From the NCBI RefSeq assembly GCF_005239225.2, contig NC_133294.1, positions 17,125,631-17,189,630 of the forward strand: a DNA stretch of 64,000 bases. The letters are read 5' to 3'. This DNA is from Populus alba. Lineage: Eukaryota; Streptophyta; Magnoliopsida; Malpighiales; Salicaceae. The notes under the pieces are model-generated. The model did not search any database. It was not told where the DNA came from and was given only the letters and a program-made list of their open reading frames with translations. Shown here piece after piece: positions 12,025 through 25,690 of the stretch. Every line of letters starts with the position of its first letter. Position 1 is the stretch's first letter. The translations under genes were made by a program, and so were the position numbers.

Positions 12025-13410
12025 ATTTTCAGGACCAAACTAAATGTTGACAGCTCCATCAACAAATTCAAGGCAAGGCTGGTTGTCAAGGGGTATGCTC
12101 AAGTGTATGGGGTGGATTATTCAGACACATTCGCTCCAGTAGCAAGGATGGACACCATCAGATTGTTGCTTGCTGTTGCTGCACACAAAAACTGGAAAGT
12201 GTTCCAGATGGACGTAAAATCAGCCTTCCTCAATGGCGATTTACAAGAAGAAATTTATGTTGAACAACCTGCTGGATTTGTTGTTCAAGGAGAAGAAGAC
12301 AAGGTGTACATGCTGAAGAAGGCACTTTATGGATTAAAACAGGCACCAAGGGCCTGGTATGGCCGAATTGATGACTACTTGACAGGGTTTGGATTTCAGA
12401 AAAGTCTTTCTGAATCAACCCTCTATGTGAAGAAAATTGATGATGATGTTCTTATTGTGTCCCTCTATGTTGATGATTTACTTGTAACTGGAAGTAATTT
12501 GCAGCAAATTGAAAGGTTCAAGCAGGACATGATGCAAGCTTTCGAAATGAGTGACCTTGGACTCATGAGTTTTTTTCTTGGCATGGAGATTAAACAAAGC
12601 AGAGGAGTGATCTTCATTGGTCAAGAAAAATATGCGAAGAAGATTTTGAAGAAATTCCAAATGGAGAATTGCAAACCAACTACTACTCCAATGAATCAGA
12701 AGGATGAATTCAGCAAAGAGGATGGGACTGCCAGGGTAGATGAAGAAAAGTACAGAAGCTTTATTGGTTGCTTGCTATATTTGACAGCAACCCGACCTGA
12801 CATTCTTTATGCAACAAACCTTCTATCAAGGTTTATGCATTGTCCAAGTGAGCTACATATGAGGGCAGCCAAACGTATCCTGCATTACATCAAAGGAACA
12901 TGCAGTTTTGGTGTTAAATTTATGCAATGTAAAACACTGAAATTGCAAGGCTTTTCTGACAGTGATTGGGGTGGATTCATTGATGACATGAAAAGCACTT
13001 CTGGTTTTTGTTTCAATCTAGGCTCAGCAATATTTTCATGGTCATCCAAGAAGCAAAGCATTGTTGCACAATCAACTGCAGAGGCAGAGTTCATTGCTGC
13101 CACAGCTGCAGTTAACCAAGCTTTATGGCTTCAAAAGTTACTGCGTGATCTACATATGGAAGAGGAAGAAGCAACTGAAATCTCAGTTGACAATCAAGTA
13201 GCTATAGCAATCTCTAACAATCCTGTGTTTCATGGGAAAACCAAACATTTCAACATCAAATTATATTTTATCCGAGAGGTGCAGAAAAATGGAGATGTTA
13301 AGCTACTTTATTGCAGGACTGAAGATCAAATGGCTGATTTGTTTACCAAAGCACTTCCTGCTAACAGGTTCGAATTTCTCACAAGGCTGATAGGAGTATG
13401 CAGCCCTTAA
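12025..13410 (+). CDS. Copia reverse transcriptase-RNase H part (separated by frameshift and stop)
   Basis: This frame is open from just after a TGA at 12022-12024; its first ATG is at 12103. The reverse transcriptase carries DTFAPVAR, QMDVKSAFLNG and the catalytic YVDD box. RNase H follows with SDSDWGG, STAEAEF and the final DLFTKALP. It lies in a different frame from the upstream Gag-integrase region, from which it is cut off by a one-base shift and the TGA. The domain itself looks undamaged. It ends 12 bp before the 3' LTR, as expected for the family. Confidence 0.9.
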   Translation: MFRTKLNVDSSINKFKARLVVKGYAQVYGVDYSDTFAPVARMDTIRLLLAVAAHKNWKVFQMDVKSAFLNGDLQEEIYVEQPAGFVVQGEEDKVYMLKKALYGLKQAPRAWYGRIDDYLTGFGFQKSLSESTLYVKKIDDDVLIVSLYVDDLLVTGSNLQQIERFKQDMMQAFEMSDLGLMSFFLGMEIKQSRGVIFIGQEKYAKKILKKFQMENCKPTTTPMNQKDEFSKEDGTARVDEEKYRSFIGCLLYLTATRPDILYATNLLSRFMHCPSELHMRAAKRILHYIKGTCSFGVKFMQCKTLKLQGFSDSDWGGFIDDMKSTSGFCFNLGSAIFSWSSKKQSIVAQSTAEAEFIAATAAVNQALWLQKLLRDLHMEEEEATEISVDNQVAIAISNNPVFHGKTKHFNIKLYFIREVQKNGDVKLLYCRTEDQMADLFTKALPANRFEFLTRLIGVCSP

Positions 13411-13422
13411 TGCAAGGAGGAG

Positions 13423-13815
13423 TGTTGGAGTTATGCCTTAAGTTGCTGCCTTTGTTTTATTTTAGTATTGTCTGTCTTTGTTATTTTAATTCTGCTGAAA
13501 TAAAAGACTAGAGCTGGTCTTCACGACGTGAACTAGTCTTCAGGACGTGAACTAGTCTTTAGGAGTCAGTTATGTTGTTAGCTGAACATGGTACATTTAT
13601 GTTAGTGGTCAGCTGAACATGGCACATTGTAGTGCTACAAACCAGCAATTTCAGTTTGTTTCAAGTCTATTTAAACGTGTAAAGATTGCTGAAACAAGTA
13701 AGCAATCAACGATATTTTTCAGTTCAATAAAATAGTAAAAAACTTCCACTGGTTCAAAGCAAAAATCTGCATTCTGTTTTCACTTCTTTTTTTTCAATCT
13801 TTTCAAACTCTTTCA
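13423..13815 (+). repeat. 3' LTR of the copia element
   Basis: 393 bp with TGTTGGAG...CTTTCA ends, followed by the target duplication AATAT. Preceded directly by the polypurine tract. Confidence 0.95.
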
Positions 13816-14040
13816 AATATCTTTGAACAAAATTTCTGTGCTCAGGAGCTGTAAGATTGGATTTGTTTGAGGTTGTGGATGGATTGGAAGACAAGACAAT
13901 GTGCTTCATTGAGTTCTGAGAAATGACAATGCTTCCGTTTGCAACTATGGTGACTGCCCCAGATAAATCAGTGAGAGGGGAGTCCTGTTGGCCACCCAAC
14001 AACTGTTTGATCAAGAAACATTGTTGAACCATATTCCTGA

Positions 14041-15781
14041 GGGGAGTCCTGCTAGCTTAAAGCCTTTACTTACATGGGTGTTAAAGGACATTAGGCCCAT
14101 GATATGAATTTCATCCCAAACAAAAAATTATGAATACAAATTTTTTCCTTAGCATGTTATTGGAATCCAAGCTTGCTTATCTTTTCGGTTTCTTCTTAGA
14201 ATTTGATTATTAAAAAAAAGCTTATTTAAAAAAATTATAGTAATAAAGGCTGTTATCAATTCGTACTTTACAAAATAAAAAAAGATATAATGTGAAGAAA
14301 ATTGAAATTGAAAATAATAATTTTTTATTAAAAAATAAAAAGAGATATTTTTATTATTTTTAGTGGATAACATAGATGTGTTTTTTCTCTCATTCTTATA
14401 TCTAATCACTTTAGTATAATTGTAACTATTAACAAAATCTAAATGGTTATCTCTTAATTTTTATTTATAATTGGTTTTTTATCCTTCAACATTTGATTAG
14501 TTAAAAAATTAAATTTTTAAAGTTTTTTCAAATTTATTATTTCTGGTCAAATGAAATCAAGTTTATAAACTTAATAAGTTAGCATGGTTTGGCATCATTT
14601 TTTTTTATTTTTATTTTTTGCTTTTTTTTTTATTTAACATTAATTTTTTTTTCTTTTTAAAACATGCTTGTGTTGATTGAATTTTTTTTCTCAATTTTTT
14701 TGATCTAACATATAACGGATCACGGGTCACATATTTAGTTTGTAATTGGAACTTGAAAATCATATGCTTTTTTTATTTGTGATATTTGTCTTTTTTTTTT
14801 TTTTTTTGAGAAATTTTGAAGTGCCTAGGAAAGCCCATTAACAAAAGAGAAGGAATCACTTTCACTTAACTTTTCCATTGCATACCATGTAAGACCATGA
14901 AAAGCCCATTAATTCTCAAACCTCCCTCATAGGCCCACCTAACCTAACTAAATTACTTCCTGTTATCAATTGGCGCCAAAACACCCATGGAGTCCTTCCT
15001 TTCTGATGTGATATAAACAGAGATAATTTGTGGTTCTCTAAGATGATTAGAGCTGTTGGGTTTTGGAATTTATGGCGAATAACAGTGGCTGAAGAAGAGG
15101 ACAGCATGAAGGAGATGAATCAATGGTGGGATGAAAGTATGCCGGATAATGATGAAGTACGGGCAAAGCCATGTAATTTTGAAGAAGAAGCTGGGAAATT
15201 AAGCACTGGAGATAACACCACTGATTTAAATGGAAAGGTATAATTGTTGCCCTTAATTTCTTCTTTTGCTTCTTTTGTCCTGCCAAGATTAGGAGCTTTT
15301 GACTCTTTCTTGATCATTCAGCCAATCTAATATTTTCTAATAAATTGTTGATTCTTTTTAATCATTCGATAGTTTGTGTTAAATTGGAGAGTGTTTTAAT
15401 GTAATTTAGCATCTTGGGCCTATGGTAATAATAAAAAAACTGTGAATCACAGCACTTATGAAGCATACAAAAATTGACAAGAAACATGAATGTGCTAGAT
15501 GCTTTCAGAAATACCTTGTATTATTGATTTACAAGTCATGACAGGAAAATTATAGCATTTCATAACTTCATGTCTGTGTGTCAATTTATATATACACTTG
15601 TGACAAAACAATCTTTCCAAAGTAGCTTATAGCTTGTATGAACTATAAATTAGAAATGAATATTCCAAACTAGTTATCAAAAGAAGATGCATTGATACAC
15701 AAACTGTAAATCACAACAGCTAGTGAGGTATACCAAAATCTATGATTATACAATTATGCTAGAAGAGGTCTGCAATTTATT
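14041..15781. other. Mostly noncoding; one orphan ORF with an E2F-like palindrome upstream
   Basis: Very AT-rich to about 14810, with T runs and no gene-like content. At 15028-15243 (+) there is an open frame of 71 codons ending near a plausible splice donor (AATGGAAAGGTATAA), preceded by the palindrome TTGGCGCCAA at 14970-14979, which resembles an E2F site. The protein (acidic, with WDESMPDNDE) is not one I recognise. It could be a truncated first exon or chance. Confidence 0.35.
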
Positions 15782-16431
15782 TTACCTAGCATCTAGCACT
15801 GTAACTGTAACATGGTTTACAGAGAATGATTCATCTTGTTTGCTTGAAGATGAATCGGTTTGGAAAGGACTCCTTCCAAGGCAATAACCAGGGGTTCTAG
15901 GCTGGGGCATTGTTGCGGTTTCACTGCTCAACATCAACACTACAGAAGACATTGTTGGTCTATCTTCTGCTTTCTCTTGGACACATAAGAGGCCTACTTG
16001 TATGCATCTCAAAACTTCACAAGGGCTATATGAATTGCCAACTGATGTATCTAACACTTCCAATCCCTTCCCATCTTTCCACTGCCTCCACACCTGCAAT
16101 GTTGCCAGTTCAATTTTTCGTTGATAACTAATTTCTCATTTTCAAAGAAAACTGAATACCATATAAGTTGCAGCCTTATGATACTTACATGTCCAAGAGG
16201 TTAAGTTCACTGAATGAATGATAAACCCCCTGTTTCTTTTCCCCAACATACTATCTCCAAAACCAAAACACCGAAACTGAAAACGTCAGATTTGCTGAGA
16301 ATAGTCCATCCATTGCATATTCAGGAGACATATAACCACTTACATAACAATACAGCAGTCAGCTAAAAAGAGGAAAGCGAGGTTTGCGGCCTTGAAATGA
16401 GTTTAAAGAAAATGTATTTAGGTACTTACTA

Positions 16432-16686
<255 letters not shown>

Positions 16687-17512
16687 TTAAGTTGCTTCAA
16701 TTCAAATCCTATCTATGAGATGCACAGAAACACCAAAGGCTAGAAGGGACTAACTGAAAAGAACAAAATCGAGGCTTCTGTTTCCATGAACTCATAAATA
16801 AGGATCTTCTCATCCTTCTCAAAGCAGCAACCAAGCAGTCGAACAAGATTTCTGTGTTGAACCCTTGCAATTAACCTTACCTCATTCTTGAATTCTTCTG
16901 TTCCCTGAACAGAATTCTTCGATAACCTCTTCACCGCTACTTCTTGGCCTTCTACTAGCCTACCCTGGCATTGTCACACATACTTTCTGTCAGGATCAAA
17001 TGATTGGTCTGCATTAAAGCTACTGAAATTTGTTCCTTCCTTTTTTTACTGCGTTAGGGTATCATTACAAAGAATTTACCTTGTGAACACGACCAAAACC
17101 ACCTTCTCCTAGTTTATTTTCGTCAGCAAAATTGTTCGTAGCAGTTGCTATTGTGCTAAAATCAAACAGTGGCAGTTCTAATTCATCTGTGCTTCTTTCA
17201 CCTGTGTAGTCTTTCTTACTTATAACCACCCCATTTAGCAAGAAATCTTGGCTTCTATCTTGAGGACCTGGTTTTGGACATAGGAAGACAAATGCAAGAG
17301 GGATAAATTTATTACAGCTATGTAGATATGCAAAACTTTTCCTTACTGATTCTTGAAATTAAATTTCATGTCACCTTTCTGTGGTGTATTTCCATTACAT
17401 ACACTCAGCAATCTCTTCCTCTTCCATATGGAAAAGCCACTCAGTGCTAATATCAAAATGCCAATGCCAACAGCAATGCCAATAATGATAGTGCCAGCAC
17501 TGCCTCCATCAC

Positions 17513-19872
17513 CTGAAAACAACAAATTAGTAAGTCCAAGTTTATGTTTTAACCTAGATAAGTTCCACAATTTAATGTCAAGGGTGTTCGTGGCCTTGAC
17601 TTGAAGATCCTCTAAGGCGTATGATACTCACTTTAACATTCTCTAAATCCATCACACCCTCAAATTCTCACCAACGTAGTTAAGACCATGTTAGAAATGT
17701 GAACACTTGACCTAACACTGACTAACAAGTAGTAATTTTTTACAATTCTGGGGCATGAGAGAGTGGAAACAAGGCTCCTTTGTTGGTCACCTACTTGCTT
17801 TTCTGCTGTTGCTTTCTTCCACAGTGGGAAAAGGCTTCATTGTAGCCGTGATTTCTGCTAGCCATATACAGTTCACTTTAAGGTCATTTAAGGCCATATA
17901 TCAAAGAAGTTCCTCACAACACAGCAACGCAAGGGCCAAATTTACATGGGGTTACACTCAGATCCTAAACAATTCACTGTTTTGACTATGAGCATGCAAT
18001 TTCCTAGCAAATGAGCAAGATGGGATTACAATTGAACAGAATATACGTTTGGACAACAACATTTTCCAAATTATTCTAGCCAGGTAACCCTGAAATGTGG
18101 CGGGACATCAACCTAACTCAACTAAATCCAGGAACACAAATTGCCTAAACAACTGAGATATTATGTTCTTCCCTACAATTCATATGTAGCTGTCAGCTCT
18201 AAGCATCTACAAAGGTTACAAGGCTGACGTTATGGAAAGGAAAAACAGCTTGTGGGGTCGAAATCAATAATTATACCCGCCTAAAGTATTTAACATTAAT
18301 CTCAAGTTTGAAAAGCAAGGGAATGCAAAGGACTATCAAGCCTGGCTCAGTATGAACCTCCCAAGTCAATAATGCCGGGCTTTGAGTGTTGGGATTTATT
18401 GAACCGATCAAATGGGGCCCCCTTGACCATAATATGCTGTAAGAAAGCTCAGCTTGGCACATCAACTCCATAATCCACCAAACTCCAAACTCGAGGTTTG
18501 AATGAGCAAGAGTTAGGTTGTTTTGGGTAAGTAATTGAAACGTTTTTTTTTTAAATTTAATTTTTTTTTAATGTGTATAAATTGTTTTGATATGTCGATA
18601 TCAAAATAATTTTAAAAAAATATATCATTTTGATATATTTTGAATAAAAAATATTTAAAAAACAACCGTTATCACTCTCAAACCCTATCTTAATAGAAAA
18701 ACCTGAATTTTTTACTAAAATAACATCTTAAATATATATTTTTTTTAAGTTAAAACTTAACATATCAATTCACGAGTAGGTTGCATCTAATAAATATGCT
18801 TTAAAAAAATTCTTTCGTTTTCATATCACAGATTTGCCTTTTTTAGGTGGGGATAACACACTTACTTAAGCAACTATTATTACCTGAGCTTTCATAAAAG
18901 GGACAGCTATATATTCTCACCATTACAATTATACAATTATACAAAAAACTTGACTATCGCAGCCAACTCCGTCGTCGTCCAATTTAAGCGACATCCTAAA
19001 CATGGTCTAATAACCGATGGTGGCTAGCCACTATAGACACTTGTTAGCAAACTTTCTGGTTTCGGTTTCAAGTCAAGCCAGCTTCCATAGACTAAAAACT
19101 TAGGTATTTTAGGTATTTTTTATAATTTAAATATATATTAATATCAAAAAATTAAACATACTTAATTCTTTTTCTAGGATTCTAAAGGGTTTTTTTTTTG
19201 CCCCTTTTGCCAGGGACCATCAAAACTGGCAAGTAACGATATCGACCTATTCAAACAAGTGGATCCCACTGAACGGTAGGATCCAAAATACCAAATAATG
19301 GACGGCTAGGGAAAAAAAAAAGGACTCGTTCATACCCATGTCAATGTGATTATTAATTGCAATTAAAACAAAAAACATGTGTGGCACAATACAATTTGGT
19401 TTTTTCTTGTCAATGTTCACTTGGGAGTTGAACAAGATGTCTTTGGCCTTTTTGGTCTTCAAAAACAGGCAACAATACCAGTCTTGGATTACAAGGTAAG
19501 TGCAAACTCATAGACCCACTAATGCAATGGTAGTTTCCTCGCATCCCCACCATTTATTACCTAACATGAGAGATTTATAATGTTTCTGACCTAACACCAT
19601 TTCTTGCATACACCAGCTTTGATAATCTAAATTCATGTATTTCACTAGTTTGGAAAAAAATTTAAAAACAAATAAATCCATGAATCTAATTCATGTTAAT
19701 GTCGCATATGTGGTTTAACTTGATTATGTGAAACAATTCCTTGTCAAATAATATACATTTGACATCCCAGCTCAACAGTTTATGAGAAATTAGAGGATTT
19801 TAAGAAGAATAATAATAGTAAAACAAAAGGAAGTGGTAGAAACTAAACTACCAAAGAGAGTTATGAACATAC
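17513..19872. other. Long intron 1 (2.36 kb) of the 15.8-21.2 kb kinase gene
   Basis: The donor GTATGT after 19873 and the acceptor TTGTTTTCAG before 17512 join in phase. The other kinase genes here have first introns of 160-700 bp, so this one is expanded. It contains one AT-rich MITE copy (18528-18690) and otherwise unremarkable AT-rich sequence. Confidence 0.7.
18528..18690 (-). mobile_element. AT-rich MITE copy
   Basis: Shares the family core, in reverse orientation: GATATCAAAATAATTTT followed by ATATTTAAAAAACAACCGTTATCACTCTC. Same family as the copies at 21470, 25515, 26340, 43065, 43392 and 43785. Ends are approximate. Confidence 0.5.
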
Positions 19873-21469
19873 CTATGTCGGAAGCTGCCAATCTTACATA
19901 GAGATCTTGTCCACCTCCTGGATATTGTCTCATGTCAAAGAGTTCACCAGTCCAAAACACACAGCCAGAGCCTCCATTGCTGATATTTGAGTTAGCATAA
20001 GCAGTACAAGAACAATTCCTTGAGCACATCAATTCACAATCCTTGAGACTCGTATTCCTGTCTACATATGTGGTTTCGCTCTCTGGCAATTTCATGTTCC
20101 TCATGTGCAAAAATTTATCTTTCAAGCAATTCAAATCTGTCCTCCTGACACACCCACTTGACCCATCTCTCAAATTCCACGCTTGAATATTCTTGGGCTG
20201 AAAACCCTTCATACACTTGCAAACTGGTGAAGCATTTGAGTCGCATATACCATATGGACCACACTCTCTATAATAGTCACATTGATCTTTTGGCGCGTAC
20301 CAAAACTGACTCCATTGTTGTGTCTCTGGAACCCAGGCAAATCTTTGAAGAAGCCCAGATGAAGTGACACTCAATCTTGAATATAAACTCTTGTTCGATA
20401 TGTGGAAGGAATAGTATACCTCATCTTGATTGGTAATAAAATTGAAGCTCATGTAATCAACAGGCTCCATTTCTGGCACACCACTAAATCTTTGTCCATT
20501 CCATGGTCCACTTCTATACTTTCTTTCTTGATCTTTCAATAAAAAAGCTTCAGGGAATCCATGATACCCTAGCTTGAAAGAAAAATCACCTGTACCAGGA
20601 TCATCACTGCTTTTCCAGGAACTCAAGAACCTGTCTAGACCTGTGTTTAGATCCCAACCGAACTTCATATCAGGTAATAAAGTATCAGTTGGATAGTCAA
20701 AGCTTTGCCATAAAAACTGACCACTGTCACTTTCTTGATCTCTTAGTACTAGATTTCCTGAATCTAACAACTGCATAACTGGGTTTCTTGCATTGGTTTG
20801 ATTGGATGACCATATGAGATTCTCTGCCCGATCAAAAAGAACAATGCTTTGATTTAAGATTTTGAAGGTACCAGAGGAGTTTGTGAGGGGGTTATCTCTG
20901 TTAGCAACCCAGACATAAGTTCTTGGTATGTTCTTGTACCATATCCCCACATACCAGTTTCTTGAATTGCCTGGAGTGAAGAATCCAAGCTCAAAATCCT
21001 GGCTTGTGGAGATGAGGGTTTGGCCATTAACAAGAGATTCTGTTGCTGTTAAGGTGTCTAAGGATGAGGCAAATTTTGAGGTGCAGAAAGAAAGGATTGT
21101 GAAGAACAACAAAGTGGTGATGTAACAATGGTGTCTTGTTGTTATAGATTCCATGCTTCACTTTGGTGTTGTTTGCTCTCTCTTGTGTGTTCTTACAGAC
21201 ATTTGGATTTGAGCTGTTCTGCTTTCTTTATCTTGAAGACATTTGGTAATGGTTGATAGGAAGAGAAAAAAGCAGAGACTGTTTTGGACTTGGATGCATG
21301 TTTACTTGATTGTTTACCCTTTTGCTTTCTTTAAAGTCTTGGTCTATTTTATATCTTCTTTGAACGTGTTCCAATAAGAGACAAGAGTTGAACGCATTTT
21401 TTTTTATTTTTTATTTATTTTACATTAAGATAGACAAAAGAGTTGTCTTGAAATTGTGTTACAGATATG

Positions 21470-21625
21470 TTTTATGACAACTTGATTTTTATAATTTTTT
21501 TAAGTTGTTTTAATGTAGTAATATTAAAAATAATTTTTAAAATAAAAAAAATTATTTTAATTTATTTCTAAATTAAAAATATTTTAAAAAGCAATTACTA
21601 TTTCATTCTCAACTCCTCAAAAATA
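21470..21625 (-). mobile_element. AT-rich MITE copy
   Basis: Reverse-orientation copy with TTAAAAATAATTTTTAAAAT and a terminal ATTTTAAAAAGCAATTACTATTTCATTCTC. Diverged, ends approximate. It lies about 320 bp upstream of the start codon of the kinase gene at 15782-21154. Confidence 0.45.
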
Positions 21626-24600
21626 TAATCTAATAATAATATTTTAAAAAATATATATAAGGCATGGATGCTTCATTGTAACGCTAGATATAATTTAATG
21701 TGAATTGTTATAATAAAATTATTTTTTTTATTTTTTTATTTTTGGGTGGAAAAAAAAGAGCTACAAAAGTGGGGATGCTTTAGCTTTTTTTTTTATTGGT
21801 TCATTGGTCAATAAAATATTATTGGGTTATATGTTAGTTTTTTAAAATTTTTAATAATAAAAATATAATTTTACTTCATGATCAATATAATTTAGAATTG
21901 TTGAGTTAAAGTTTTTTATTTTTCATAGGCTGTTAAACAGTAAGCATACTTTTTTTACTTTTCATACTTTTGACTGGGATCAAAAAAGTAGTGGTTTTTT
22001 TCTCAAGAGTGTTTTTGGTTTTTTCCGTAGTCTTATACAATTAAAATACGTTATTGATTATGGAAAAGACAAAAAAAAAAAAATTGTATTATACATACTC
22101 TTGTACTTTCACACAAGGTTTATTTTGTTTTTTAATTAGCAGGGTCACGGGAGGGAGGTGTTTTGGTATTTTAAATTATATTTATTTTATTTAATAAAAT
22201 TGTTGGTACGTGCTTATTATGTATCAACAAGTGAGTGACGTTCACGCTATTTGAGTAGCGAATGTGACACCATCTAGTGCTCAAACATGATCTTTTATCA
22301 TGTCTTTGAAAGCGCCGCCATGTTATTTTTCTTATTGTGTTGCATGTGACGGCATATAATGATCGAATTGTTGTTAATGGTATTCTTTTATTTTCTCTCT
22401 CTTACCAAAAAAAGATAACAATTGTCCTTTTTTTTTTTTGAATTTGGGTTCTCATTCTTTTAATTTTTTTTTTTCAAAAATTGTTTTCAATTTAGTACTT
22501 TAATTACAATTTCTCATATGTTTTTTTTTTCATTCCAGTCCTTATTCTTTTTTATTATTTATTTATTTTCTTAGCTCTTTTTTAAAATTTTATTAGTTTT
22601 CAATTTCATCTTTCAATTAAAGTTCTTTGTTTTTAATTTTATCAATTTCAGTCCATATTTGTTTATTATTATTATTATTATTCATTTTTACTCTTTTTTA
22701 TAAAAGTTTTGTTTGTTTTCAATTAAGTCCTTTAAATAAAATTTCTCATATGTTTTTTTTTTTTTGGTCCTCATTCTTTTTATTTTTAATTTATTTTCTT
22801 GGCCCTTTTATTAAAATTTTATTTCCTTTTAATTTTATCGTTCATTAGTTCTTCTAATTCAACCCTTATTCTTTTGATTTGTTTTCCCTTTTATTAAAGC
22901 TATTTTTCAATTCCATATAACCGTCCAATTGAAAATTTTTGTTTTCCTTCTAATTAATTTTTTATTTTATTTTCACCTCCATTCTTTTACTTAATTTTTT
23001 TTAGATCTTTTTGAGTGATTGATTTTTTTTTTTTCTGATTTTATCTTTCAACATTTGATTTGTTAGAGATTTGGCTTTATTTTTTTTCCATTTGTAGTGC
23101 TTCAAGTCTAACGACCCAAGTCACGAGTTTGAAAAATTAATGTTGTTCGACATTTTTTTTTCTCATTTTCTTTTACAATCTTATCGTTCTATATTTTTTT
23201 TTTAATATTGATTTTGTGATTATTTTTAAAAAAACATTTATGAGTTTTATCTCAATCTCATGGTCTAGGTTATGAGTTTTACATAGCTTTTTTGGATAGA
23301 TTTTTTGTTTATTTTTTTTGCTTATGTTTTATTTTTGAAGATATTATTCTGATTTTACTATAATTTTTTTTTATATACAAATAAACTTTATTTTTCAAAA
23401 TAAAAATATTTATTTTTAAATAATATGTTTTATATGTTTGGTCTTGCATAATATTTTTTTAGGGTGTGGATTTAGTCAATTAATTTCATTTGTGTTTCTA
23501 TTTCTATTATCTTTTACTTATTTAAATAAATAAATAAGTTCAATAAATACAATTGGATAAATTTTTTTATTCTATGTAATTTAATATCTTAATCTAAATT
23601 CATCTCTCAATCTTTTTAATTTTTCTTCTAGTTATTTTTAACATTTTTTTTTCTATTTATTTATATATATGGTTATCAATTTATTTATTTAGATGCCTTA
23701 TAGAATTTACACTTTGAATTTTTTATATATAAAAAAACACATTGAGATAGCCTATAGACTTAGTATTTGTTTTGAAAAAAAAAAAAGTTTACAACATGTG
23801 ACAGAACGCAAGTTAAATAGATAGTTAATATTAAATCCAAGTTCGATTCATGACTTTCATGCAATCAGATATTAAGATTAAATCAATCTCTTTGATATTT
23901 TTTCAAAATCAAAATTATACATATTAAAATTAAAAAATATATTTTCTTATAATCTATTTCATGGTTTGAAGAATTAATTTGTATTCTTAATTATTGAGCT
24001 AATACTCACAATGAAATCATTATACGAAATAAAATAAAAAGAAAAACAAAGCATAAAACAGTTGGATCGAGTTTATTTGTGCCTAGTCGGGTTTCTTCAA
24101 GGATTTAATAAGTGAAATTATTCATTTTCTTAATCATCAAGCTAATTCTTGCAATAATATCATTATTTGAAATATATATAAAAATGGAAATCCTATGTTT
24201 GGGCCAAATTGGGATTCTTGAGGGGTTTGGTGAGGGGGATAATCGGGAGAAGGTGACCTAACTTTCAACTTTTGCTTTTTGTAGAATATTGTTGGTGGAA
24301 AGAGTAAGAGATGTGAATAGAGAATTAATATTCATGAATGGCTTTGGGTTTGTGACTGTGAAACGGTAACGGTTATATTTACAAACTTGTTTCCCCACCA
24401 ACTAGGAGTGTTTAAAAAAATTGGTTAATCTATAATATTTATATTATTTAACTTAATTTTACCTGTTAAAATCAGATAATAAAAATATTAAAAATAATAG
24501 ATAACATATGTTAGCTAACGAGTCATAATTTTTTGAAGCCGGATCAAAATAACCCAATCTATATATTTTATAATTCTTATATTTTTATATTTGATAATTT

Positions 24601-25514
24601 ATAAATTCAATATTTAATTTAATTTAAAAATATTTCAACTCTAAAATTTTTATTAGTGACCTTCCTATTATTTTTTTAATATAATAAAATATCAATTTGT
24701 CAATTAAATAATATCCATATATTAATTTAGGATAATTTTAGAAATTAATCAATCAACTTTTTACGTGATTTTTTCTAGGTCTAGAGATATAATCTTATGT
24801 ATTAATTTTATTATAGCTCTTAATTTTTTAAAATATATTTTAATCAATTTATACTAAATTAAATAATTTTAGTTTAATTTTTGACTAATTATTTTTAATG
24901 TGTGTGACCTATTAGATTTTTAATATGTTTATTTAAATAAAAATTATAATTATAATTAAATAAATTAAACAATTTAATTTATTATTAATTAAATAAATTT
25001 ATTTATTTATATTTAAAAATTAGATGTATCATCTAGAACATGGAAAATTTAAAGCTATATGTAATACATTAAGGGTTTATGTGAGGATTCGCTGAAATTT
25101 CCTAAAAGAAAGTGGAAAATATTCGTAAAATATGTATGAACACATATTTGACTAGAAGCAGCATGTGCTGCCCTCTCAAAATGGCTGGAAGAAATGTATC
25201 ACCCCATGGCTAAAAAGTGTTCGTCTTTCATGAAAGAGAACGAGAATGACAAGTCAAATATGAATTCTTTTTTATACAAATAGACTTTTCAATTCGTTTG
25301 TTATACAAAAGCTTTGTGCTTTTAGAGATATTTTCTCTCTTATGCTTACCAACAACATGAATTCTTTTATATTTTAATAATAGCATTGAATTTGATTATT
25401 TTTGCTCATCATTTGTCAACAAAACTGAGTTGATCTCACCTTAATTCGTATCCAGTTATGAAGAATATTATACTTGGTTAATATTCGACAATGACTAGTT
25501 GATATAAAGTGGAG
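21626..25514. other. AT-rich gene-free region with T-rich tandem repeat
   Basis: No coding exon is recognisable. At about 22487-22850 two diverged T-rich units about 233 bp apart share AATTTCTCATATGTTTTTTTT. A second imperfect duplication of about 165 bp lies near 23985-24240 (AGCTAAT...GCAAT...ATCATTAT pattern). The rest is A/T runs without clear structure. Confidence 0.5.
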
Positions 25515-25690
25515 TGTGATTGTAGTTACTTTTTAAAATGTTTTTTGTATTGAAATGCATTAAACTGATATTTTTTTTATTTTTTAAAAAAATTATTTTT
25601 GAGATCAGCGCATCAAAACGATCGAAATCATATAAAAAAATTAATTTTTAACAAAAAAAAATAAATTAAATTTTTGAGGAAGGTGTTATA
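25515..25690 (+). mobile_element. AT-rich MITE copy
   Basis: Forward copy with TTTTTAAAAAAATTATTTTTGAGATCAGCGCATCAAAACG, the clearest statement of the family core. Ends approximate. Confidence 0.5.

Larger units (their letters stand above)
9072..13815 (+). mobile_element. Young Ty1/copia LTR retrotransposon, nearly complete
   Basis: Both LTRs begin TGTTGGAG and end CTTTCA, with the 5-bp target duplication AATAT on each side (9067-9071 and 13816-13820). The primer-binding site TGGTATCAGAGC (9477-9488) and a polypurine tract AAGGAGGAG just before 13423 are in place. Domain order Gag, protease, integrase, reverse transcriptase, RNase H is that of the copia superfamily. It sits in the lectin exon of a kinase relic. 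The LTRs differ by only three substitutions that I can see plus a 12-bp duplication and a few homopolymer changes, so the insertion is recent. A frameshift and a stop in pol make this copy non-autonomous as read. Confidence 0.95.
7396..14040 (-). pseudogene. S-domain receptor kinase relic, exons 1-2 only, split by a copia element
   Basis: On the - strand a partial lectin exon begins near 14040 (DSPLTDLSGAV stretch), is interrupted by a copia retrotransposon at 9072-13815, and resumes at 9071 with the WQSFDYP motif. It continues through the S-glycoprotein region, the EGF-like cysteines and the PAN domain, to a splice donor after 8193. Exon 2 (7396-7518) encodes a membrane helix followed by WKRKSGRK. 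No kinase exon follows, and the signal-peptide end is not recognisable. Other damage predates or accompanies the insertion: a stop in the S-domain (TGA at 8839-8841), a small in-frame duplication next to it, and a one-base frameshift in the lectin part. It cannot encode a receptor kinase. Confidence 0.85.
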
